Shown: piece after piece, positions 1 to 3,825 of the stretch
How positions within the stretch are numbered: position 1 is the stretch's first letter
Layout of the letters: the number at the start of each line of letters is the position of its first letter
Origin: Thermoflexus sp.
GTDB taxonomy: Bacteria > Chloroflexota > Anaerolineae > B4-G1 > DUEL01
NCBI GenBank assembly: GCA_028276215.1
Contig: JAPYWT010000189.1
Span: 1 to 5,473, forward strand
DNA length: 5,473 bases
Direction: 5' to 3'
The notes under the pieces: generated by a model
The model's database searches: none
What the model saw: the letters and a program-made list of their open reading frames with translations, nothing else
What the model was told of the DNA's origin: nothing
Translations under genes and position numbers: made by a program

Positions 1-160
1 CATTTACCCGGCCATCGGCGCCCGGCTGGGGGAGGCCAACGTCCAGCAGGCGCTGGGGGACCTGGCGCTGCGGGAAGACCGGCTGGGGGAGGCGCGGAAG
101 CACTACGAAGCGGCCCTGGCCATTTACCCGGCCATCGGCGCCCGGCTGGGGGAGGCCAAC
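1..160 (+). repeat. 120-bp-period TPR coding repeat with a 40-bp identical block
   Basis: Bases 1-40 and 121-160 are identical, so two successive 40-codon TPR units share the same 13-residue start (IYPAIGARLGEAN) down to every synonymous position. The rest of the two units diverges (about half the bases match by eye, and the second unit has lost one codon). Perfect identity of a block inside diverged repeats suggests recent duplication, slippage or gene conversion within the array. Confidence 0.85.
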
Positions 161-739
161 ACCCTGGCCGGCCTGAGCCGCCTGGCCCTCCGGGAGGGCC
201 GGGAGGAGGCCCGCGCCCTCCTGCAACAGGCAGTGGACCTCCACGTGGCCATCGGCAGCCGCTACAGCGTCGCCGCCGACCTGGGGAACTTTGGGCTGGT
301 CCTGCGGGACATGGGCCGGCAGGAGGAGGCCCGCCCCTACCTCCTCCAGGCGGCGGAAATTTTCGCCCAGATCGGCCTCTCCGAACTGGCCGCGCAGATG
401 CTCCGGGCGGCCGGGGCGGAGGCGGTCTCCCTGCACCCGGCGGTGGCCCGAATGGCGCCGCTCCTGCTGGCCCTCGTCGCCGTGGCGGCGGGGGAAATCC
501 GGGGAGAGGCCGCCCGCCCGGTGCGGGAGGCGCTGGCCGCAATGGCCCAAACCCAGGACTGGGCCGCACTGGCCGGGGCGCTTCAGCGCGTGCTGGACGG
601 GGAGCGGGAGCGGGAGGCCCTGGCCCAGGGACTGGACGAGATAGACCAGCAGGCCCTGGCGCTGGTCCTGGCCGCGCTGCAGGACCCGCCGGCCCGCCAA
701 CTCCTCCGGGGGCTGGCAGCGGGGGCCGTCCACGAATAG
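2..739 (+). CDS. TPR-repeat protein, 3' part (5' end outside window)
   Basis: The frame is open from the left edge to the TAG at 737-739, giving 245 visible residues with no start codon needed inside the window; the GTG at 233 is an internal Val. The visible N-terminal part is three helical repeats of 40, 39 and 40 residues (starting at nt 2, 122 and 239) with a shared pattern: AIG in the first helix, then G-LAL-R and EAR-in the second. This is the long TPR type found in bacterial scaffold and signalling proteins. From about residue 135 the repeats give way to an Ala/Leu-rich helical C-terminal region with LDEID near residue 213; I recall similar tails on TPR proteins of Chloroflexota, but cannot name a domain. 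TPR arrays bind protein partners; what this one binds, and what lies upstream (often an NTPase or regulator domain), is unknown. The last two codons and stop (CACGAATAG) already belong to the downstream micro-repeat array. No signal peptide can be judged. Confidence 0.9.
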   Translation: MYPAIGARLGEANVQQALGDLALREDRLGEARKHYEAALAIYPAIGARLGEANTLAGLSRLALREGREEARALLQQAVDLHVAIGSRYSVAADLGNFGLVLRDMGRQEEARPYLLQAAEIFAQIGLSELAAQMLRAAGAEAVSLHPAVARMAPLLLALVAVAAGEIRGEAARPVREALAAMAQTQDWAALAGALQRVLDGEREREALAQGLDEIDQQALALVLAALQDPPARQLLRGLAAGAVHE

Positions 740-849
740 GACACGAATACACGAATTTCACGAATCACGAATCAGCAATCAGCAATCACGAATCACGAAT
801 CCCGAATCAGCAATCACGAATCCCGAATCAGCAATCCCGAATCCCGAAC
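731..849. repeat. 7-bp micro-repeat array (CACGAAT / CAGCAAT / CCCGAAT)
   Basis: The array begins with spaced CACGAAT copies at 731, 742 and 750, then runs as 13 uninterrupted, phase-perfect heptamers from 759 to 849. Three variants occur: A = CACGAAT, B = CAGCAAT, C = CCCGAAT. The order is A A B B A A C B A C B C and a final CCCGAAC. It fills the whole space between the TPR stop codon, which it supplies, and the ribosome-binding site at 851, leaving no conventional room for a promoter or terminator. The core CACGAA is shared with the 9-bp arrays further right. Function unknown; slippage explains the tandem growth but not the placement. Confidence 0.9.
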
Positions 850-850
850 C

Positions 851-856
851 GAGGTG
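851..856 (+). promoter_or_regulatory. Shine-Dalgarno GAGGTG that decides the carboxylase start
   Basis: GAGGTG matches the anti-Shine-Dalgarno end of 16S rRNA over six bases and sits three bases before ATG 860. The GTG inside it (854-856) is in frame and could be mistaken for a start, but it is part of the ribosome-binding site and has no site of its own upstream, where there is only repeat array. Confidence 0.75.
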
Positions 857-859
857 CCC

Positions 860-2413
860 ATGCCCACCATAGACGACCTGATTGCCCAACTCCGTCAGAT
901 GCGAGAGCAGGCCCGGCTGGCGGGCGGACCAGAGCGGATTGACCGCCAGCACGCTGGGGGAAAATTGACCGCCCGGGAGCGGGTGGAGAAACTCCTGGAC
1001 CCCGGCTCCTTCCGGGAACTGGATATGTTCGTCACCCACCGCGCCGTGGGGTTCGGCGTGGAGAAGCAGAAGTACCTGGGCGATTCCGTCGTCACCGGCT
1101 GGGGGACGATCAACGGGCGCCTGGTCTACGTCTTCTCCCAGGATTTCACCGTCTTCGGCGGCTCCCTCTCCGAGGTCCACGCCGAGAAGGTCTGCAAGAT
1201 TATGGACCTGGCGATGAAGAACGGCGCGCCCGTCATCGGCCTCAACGACTCCGGCGGCGCGCGCATCCAGGAGGGCGTCGTCTCCCTGGCTGGCTACGCC
1301 TACATCTTCCTCCGCAACGTCCTGGCCTCCGGCGTCATCCCCCAGATTTCCGCCATCATGGGCCCCTGCGCGGGCGGCGCCGTCTACTCCCCCGCGATGA
1401 CCGACTTCATCATCATGGTCAGGGACACCAGCCACATGTTCATCACCGGCCCGGACGTCATCAAGGCGGTGACGCGGGAGGAGGTGACCTTTGAGGAACT
1501 GGGCGGGGCGATGACCCACGCCACCAAAAGCGGCGTGGCCCACTTCGCCGCCGAGAACGAGGAGCACTGCTTTGACCTCATCCGCCGTCTTCTCTCCTAC
1601 ATCCCCCAGAACAACTTGGAGGACCCGCCCTTCGTCCCCACCGCCGACCCCGAGAACCGCATGGACGAGGAGTTGAAGACCATCATCCCCGAGAGCCCCA
1701 CCCGTCCCTATGACGTGAAGGAGGTCATCCGGCGGGTGGTGGATAACGGGGAGTTCCTGGAAGTCCACGAGCACTGGGCGCAGAACATCGTGGTGGGCTT
1801 CGCCCGACTGGGCGGGTTCTCCGTCGGCATCGTCGCCAACCAGCCGCTGGTCCTGGCGGGCGTCCTGGATATAGACGCCTCCCGCAAGGCGGCCCGCTTC
1901 GTCCAGTTCTGCGACTGCTTCAACATCCCCATCGTCACCTTTGTGGACGTGCCGGGCTTCCTCCCCGGGGTGAACCAGGAGCACGGCGGCATCATCATTC
2001 ACGGCTCCAAGTTGCTCTGGGCCTACTGCGAGGCGACGGTGCCCAAAGTGACGGTTATCCTGCGCAAGGCCTACGGCGGTGCCTACGACGTCATGAGTTC
2101 CAAGCACATCCGGGGCGACATCTCCTACGCCTGGCCGACGGCGGAGATCGCGGTCATGGGGCCGGAGGGGGCGGTGAACATCATCTTCCGCAAAGAGATT
2201 GCGGCGGCAGCGGACCCGGAGGCGGAGCGGGAGCGGCTGGTGCGGGAGTACCGGGAACAGTTCGCCAACCCCTACATCGCCGCCGCGCGCGGCTACATTG
2301 ACGACGTGATAGAGCCCCAGGAGACCCGCCCCCGCCTGATTGAGGCGCTGAAAATGTTGCGGAACAAGCGGGACGCCAACCCGCCGAAGAAACATGGCAA
2401 CATCCCGCTGTAG
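860..2413 (+). CDS. pccB: acyl-CoA carboxylase beta (carboxyltransferase) subunit, propionyl/methylmalonyl type
   Basis: The 517-residue product is a full-length crotonase-fold carboxyltransferase. In biotin-dependent carboxylases this subunit moves the carboxyl group from carboxybiotin to an acyl-CoA (propionyl-CoA to methylmalonyl-CoA in the type member); homologous subunits work in methylmalonyl-CoA decarboxylases. Visible hallmarks, in order: DFTVFGGSLSEVHAEK (95-110), the N-terminal oxyanion loop SGGARIQEG (131-139), GPCAGGAVYSPAMTDF (168-183), DVPGFLPG (363-370), the C-terminal oxyanion loop AYGGAYD (404-410), WPTAEIAVMG (425-434) and the family's usual end KKHGNIPL (510-517). The Asp after GGAY is the type seen in propionyl-CoA enzymes, so propionyl-CoA is the likely substrate, by family knowledge. 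The partner biotin carboxylase/biotin carrier subunit is not in the window. No membrane segments; cytosolic. Start chosen at ATG 860 behind GAGGTG; using GTG 854 would add only two residues. It follows the TPR gene after 120 bp of repeats; co-transcription is possible but not shown. Confidence 0.96.
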   Translation: MPTIDDLIAQLRQMREQARLAGGPERIDRQHAGGKLTARERVEKLLDPGSFRELDMFVTHRAVGFGVEKQKYLGDSVVTGWGTINGRLVYVFSQDFTVFGGSLSEVHAEKVCKIMDLAMKNGAPVIGLNDSGGARIQEGVVSLAGYAYIFLRNVLASGVIPQISAIMGPCAGGAVYSPAMTDFIIMVRDTSHMFITGPDVIKAVTREEVTFEELGGAMTHATKSGVAHFAAENEEHCFDLIRRLLSYIPQNNLEDPPFVPTADPENRMDEELKTIIPESPTRPYDVKEVIRRVVDNGEFLEVHEHWAQNIVVGFARLGGFSVGIVANQPLVLAGVLDIDASRKAARFVQFCDCFNIPIVTFVDVPGFLPGVNQEHGGIIIHGSKLLWAYCEATVPKVTVILRKAYGGAYDVMSSKHIRGDISYAWPTAEIAVMGPEGAVNIIFRKEIAAAADPEAERERLVREYREQFANPYIAAARGYIDDVIEPQETRPRLIEALKMLRNKRDANPPKKHGNIPL

Positions 2414-2432
2414 GGGCAACCTGTTTGGAATC

Positions 2433-2459
2433 CACGAAAGGCACGAAGAGCACGAAGTT
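2433..2459. repeat. 9-bp CACGAA-core repeats, three units
   Basis: CACGAAAGG (2433), CACGAAGAG (2442) and CACGAAGTT (2451) follow one another with a strict 9-bp period, beginning 20 bp after the carboxylase stop codon. Same core as the 7-bp array at 731-849 and the reverse-oriented array at 2692-2734. Confidence 0.85.
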
Positions 2460-2506
2460 TTCTATTTTTGCCGTAACTGCCTACCGGAGGGCCGTTCTGT
2501 AAAAAC

Positions 2507-2524
2507 CACGAAGGACACGAAGTC
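2507..2524. repeat. two 9-bp CACGAAG units inside element 1
   Basis: CACGAAGGA (2507-2515) and CACGAAGTC (2516-2524) lie in the left half of the mobile element. The 16 bases from 2507 to 2522 are an exact inverted complement of 2691-2706 in the array outside the element, so the two could pair in a transcript or single strand across about 168 bases. Confidence 0.8.
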
Positions 2525-2529
2525 TCCAA

Positions 2530-2587
2530 AAAGGGCACAAAGGATTTTATTCCCCTTTGTGTCCTTTGTGCATCCTTTGTGCCCTTT
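2530..2587. repeat. 16-bp perfect inverted repeat (hairpin) inside element 1
   Basis: AAAGGGCACAAAGGAT (2530-2545) is exactly complementary in reverse to ATCCTTTGTGCCCTTT (2572-2587), with a 26-base loop. The right arm consists of 9-bp units (TCCTTTGTG at 2562 and 2573, CCCTTTGTG at 2553 and 2582) that run right to the terminal inverted repeat. It could form a strong hairpin downstream of the carboxylase gene, but no T-tract follows the stem directly, so I do not call it an intrinsic terminator. Confidence 0.8.
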
Positions 2588-2678
2588 GTGGTAGGTAATT
2601 ACTTTTTGCCACAAATGGAGAGAAAACGGAATTCGCGGCGAATCCAGAGGATGTTTCTGCCGAAAAACCAAATCCTTA

Positions 2679-2684
2679 TATTAT
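2679..2684 (+). promoter_or_regulatory. possible -10 box for the phosphodiesterase gene
   Basis: TATTAT lies in the only strongly AT-rich patch of the spacer (2676-2690, with an overlapping TATAAA at 2682). The best -35 candidate, TTCTGC at 2655-2660, is poor. If used, transcription would start near the beginning of the 9-bp array, which would then form the mRNA leader. Confidence 0.25.
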
Positions 2685-2691
2685 AAAATTC

Positions 2692-2734
2692 TTCGTGTCC
2701 TTCGTGTCCTTCGTGTCCTTCGTGTCCTTCGTGG
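2692..2734. repeat. 9-bp TTCGTGTCC tandem array (reverse of GGACACGAA)
   Basis: Four perfect TTCGTGTCC units (2692-2727) and a partial fifth, TTCGTGG (2728-2734), end 16 bp before the ATG of the phosphodiesterase gene. They are the opposite orientation of the CACGAA-core units at 2433-2459 and 2507-2524. Because the period is nine, any antisense reading frame gives a Lys-Asp-Thr repeat, a spurious peptide. Confidence 0.92.
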
Positions 2735-2750
2735 ATCCAGAGTCCGACCT

Positions 2751-3512
2751 ATGCCCTCCCTCTGGCTGACATCCGACCGTACCCTCAACATTGCCCATCG
2801 CGGGGCCAGCGCCGTCGCGCCGCCCAACACCCTGGCAGCCTTCCGCCGCGCCGCCGACCTGGGCGCTGACGGCGTGGAACTGGACGTCCACCTCTCCGCC
2901 GACGGCATCCCGGTGGTCATCCACGACTTCACGGTGGACGGGACCACCGACGGCACGGGCCGGGTGCGGGACCTGTCCCTGGCCGCGCTGCGGGAACTGG
3001 ACGCGGGGTCCCGCTTTGACCCGGCCTTTGCCGGGGAGCGTATCCCCACGCTGGAGGAGGTCTTCGCTGAAGTGGGGGGCCGTCTCCTCATCAACGTGGA
3101 ACTGAAGTCTATCCCTGGCAACGACTACCCGGGGCTGGAGGAGGCGGTGGCGGCGCTGATCCGGCGGCACGGCCTGGCGGACCGGGTGCTGGTCTCGTCG
3201 TTCAACCCCTTCGCCCTGCGGCGGTTCCGGCGGGCCATGCCGGAGGTGCCCGTGGGCTTTCTTTATGAGACGGCGCCCCTTTCCCGCGCCGCGCGCCTGG
3301 TGGCGGCGCTGGTCCGCCTGCGGCCCCAGGCCCTCCACCCCTGGTGGGGCATGGTCACCCCGGCGGTTGTCCGGCGGGCCCACGCCCGGGGCCGGCGCGT
3401 CGTCGCCTGGACGGTGGACGACCCCGCCGCCATGGCCCGCCTGGTGGAGTGGGGAGTGGATGCCATCATCACGAACCATCCGGAGCGAATGCCCGGAATA
3501 AAAATTCCGTGA
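2751..3512 (+). CDS. glycerophosphodiester phosphodiesterase (GDPD family)
   Basis: The 253-residue product is a single compact GDPD TIM barrel, the usual length for the soluble bacterial (UgpQ-like) type. Such enzymes hydrolyse glycerophosphodiesters to glycerol-3-phosphate and an alcohol using a divalent metal. Visible motifs: HRG with catalytic His16; ELD with metal ligands Glu43 and Asp45; HD with catalytic His58; VELK with metal ligand Glu117; SSFN (149-152); AWTVD (219-223) and the closing TNHP (241-244). One hallmark is altered: the near-universal PENT after HRG reads PPNT (Pro25-Thr27), so a highly conserved Glu is Pro; activity is likely but not certain. There is no signal peptide or membrane segment, so it is probably cytosolic. 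ATG 2751 is the only sensible start before HRG, yet it has no clear Shine-Dalgarno sequence. The TGA stop (3510-3512) overlaps by two bases the left target duplication of the mobile element immediately downstream. Confidence 0.95.
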   Translation: MPSLWLTSDRTLNIAHRGASAVAPPNTLAAFRRAADLGADGVELDVHLSADGIPVVIHDFTVDGTTDGTGRVRDLSLAALRELDAGSRFDPAFAGERIPTLEEVFAEVGGRLLINVELKSIPGNDYPGLEEAVAALIRRHGLADRVLVSSFNPFALRRFRRAMPEVPVGFLYETAPLSRAARLVAALVRLRPQALHPWWGMVTPAVVRRAHARGRRVVAWTVDDPAAMARLVEWGVDAIITNHPERMPGIKIP

Positions 3513-3518
3513 AAATCC

Positions 3519-3661
3519 ATAACTACCTACCAGGAGCCCCCTGGACAAGCACCATAAAAGACGCCAGCGCAGGCATGCCCCGGTAGCGCAGGCCGCCAGG
3601 CCTGTGCGCAGGCTGACCGCCTGCGCCACGTTGTCTGCAAACCAACCGGGTAGGTATTTAC
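3519..3661. mobile_element. MITE-like element 2 (143 bp), same ends as element 1, 8-bp target duplication
   Basis: The left end ATAACTACCTACC (3519-3531) and right end GGTAGGTATTTAC (3649-3661) are inverted complements at 11 of 13 positions and match the ends of the element at 2473-2602; the left ends of both also continue similarly into a GGAG motif. A perfect 8-bp direct repeat, GAAAATCC, abuts both sides (3511-3518 and 3662-3669). This duplication differs from that of element 1, which argues for two independent insertions. The interior is non-coding and unrelated to element 1 apart from the ends; it carries GCGCAGGC repeats. The insertion point lies within and just after the stop codon of the phosphodiesterase gene, and the stop is preserved. 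It occupies about half of the 313-bp gene-free stretch 3513-3825. Confidence 0.82.
3566..3627. repeat. GCGCAGGC hairpin repeats inside element 2
   Basis: GCGCAGGC occurs directly at 3567, 3586 and 3606, about 19-20 bp apart, and inverted (GCCTGCGC) at 3619-3626. Copy three and the inverted copy form an 8-bp GC stem with a 5-base loop. Copy two can form a 9-bp stem (3586-3594 with 3599-3607, one G-U) with a GCCA loop. These are likely dispersed palindromic repeats carried by the mobile element. They could impede transcription leaving the phosphodiesterase gene, but lack a T-tract. Confidence 0.75.
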
Positions 3662-3694
3662 GAAAATCCGTATTATCCGTGCCAATCCGTGTCC
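3662..3694. repeat. remnant of a CCGT array split by element 2
   Basis: CCGT occurs at 3668, 3677 and 3687 in AATCCGT/TATCCGTG contexts. Joining 3518 to 3670, which removes the element and one duplication, adds a fourth copy at 3507 and gives CCGT spacings of 10, 9 and 10 bp. The restored array starts in the last codons of the phosphodiesterase gene (ATT CCG TGA). Read on the other strand the core is CACGGAT, resembling the CACGAA core of the other arrays. Confidence 0.7.
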
Positions 3695-3758
3695 TGTTGT
3701 GTACAATCTGGCCTTTTGGGCCCCGAATTCCGGGATACTCATGAATCGCTGCCCCTGT

Positions 3759-3786
3759 TAGACAACTCTGGAATTTTGAGTATAAT
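3759..3786 (+). promoter_or_regulatory. sigma70-type promoter of the DUF11-protein gene
   Basis: TAGACA (3759-3764; five of six to TTGACA) is separated by 16 bp from a perfect TATAAT (3781-3786). The start codon is 39 bp further on, giving a short leader that contains the ribosome-binding site. It is the best promoter in the window and lies about 100 bp beyond the mobile element, outside it. Confidence 0.7.
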
Positions 3787-3810
3787 TATCTGAAACGGCC
3801 ACTGTCCATT

Positions 3811-3821
3811 GGGAGGGAGGG
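3811..3821 (+). promoter_or_regulatory. Shine-Dalgarno region of the DUF11-protein gene
   Basis: GGGAGGGAGGG contains GGAGG-like matches ending four to five bases before ATG 3826. It is the strongest purine ribosome-binding stretch in the window and fixes the start of the exported protein. Confidence 0.75.
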
Positions 3822-3825
3822 CACG

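Larger units (their letters stand above)
2473..2602. mobile_element. MITE-like element 1 (130 bp), IS66-type ends, 8-bp target duplication
   Basis: The left end GTAACTGCCTACC (2473-2485) is the inverted complement of the right end GGTAGGTAATTAC (2590-2602) at 11 of 13 positions. The element is flanked, with no gap, by the perfect 8-bp direct repeat TTTTTGCC at 2465-2472 and 2603-2610, as expected of a target-site duplication. GTAA ends with an 8-bp duplication are, as I recall, typical of the IS66 family, so a trans-acting IS66-type transposase is the likely mover (inference). There is no coding capacity. The interior holds two CACGAAGGA-type units (2507-2524) and CACAAAGGA-type units in both orientations, including a 16-bp perfect inverted repeat. 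It lies in the 337-bp gene-free stretch 2414-2750, between the carboxylase and phosphodiesterase genes. A second element with the same ends is at 3519-3661. Confidence 0.82.

Noticed and set aside
233..239. GTG at 233 as the start of a separate 168-residue protein
   Set aside because: The frame is open upstream to the window edge with continuous TPR repeats; the codon lies within a repeat.
731..849. CRISPR array
   Set aside because: Units are only 7 bp and contiguous, with no unique spacers; the 9-bp arrays at 2433-2734 fail for the same reason.
779..2419. 546-residue antisense reading frame across the whole carboxylase gene
   Set aside because: It mirrors the carboxylase coding sequence in a GC-rich genome, has low-complexity Gly/Asp/Val/His composition, no recognisable motif, and reads through the heptamer array. 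The + strand protein is unmistakable.
2530..2590. Intrinsic terminator for the carboxylase gene
   Set aside because: The 16-bp stem is strong but the loop is 26 bases and no T-tract follows directly; the TTTTT at 2603 belongs to the target duplication 15 bases away.
3586..3626. Structured RNA gene or tRNA in the GC-rich hairpin region
   Set aside because: The hairpins are explained by short GCGCAGGC repeats within the element; there is no cloverleaf, T-loop or CCA-end signature.
2676..3629. 317-residue antisense frame across the phosphodiesterase gene
   Set aside because: It starts in the mobile element, ends in a Lys-Asp-Thr translation of the 9-bp array, and overlaps a clear GDPD gene.
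3702..3707. TACAAT as a -10 box upstream of the DUF11 gene
   Set aside because: No acceptable -35 lies 16-18 bp upstream, and the TAGACA/TATAAT pair at 3759-3786 is much better.
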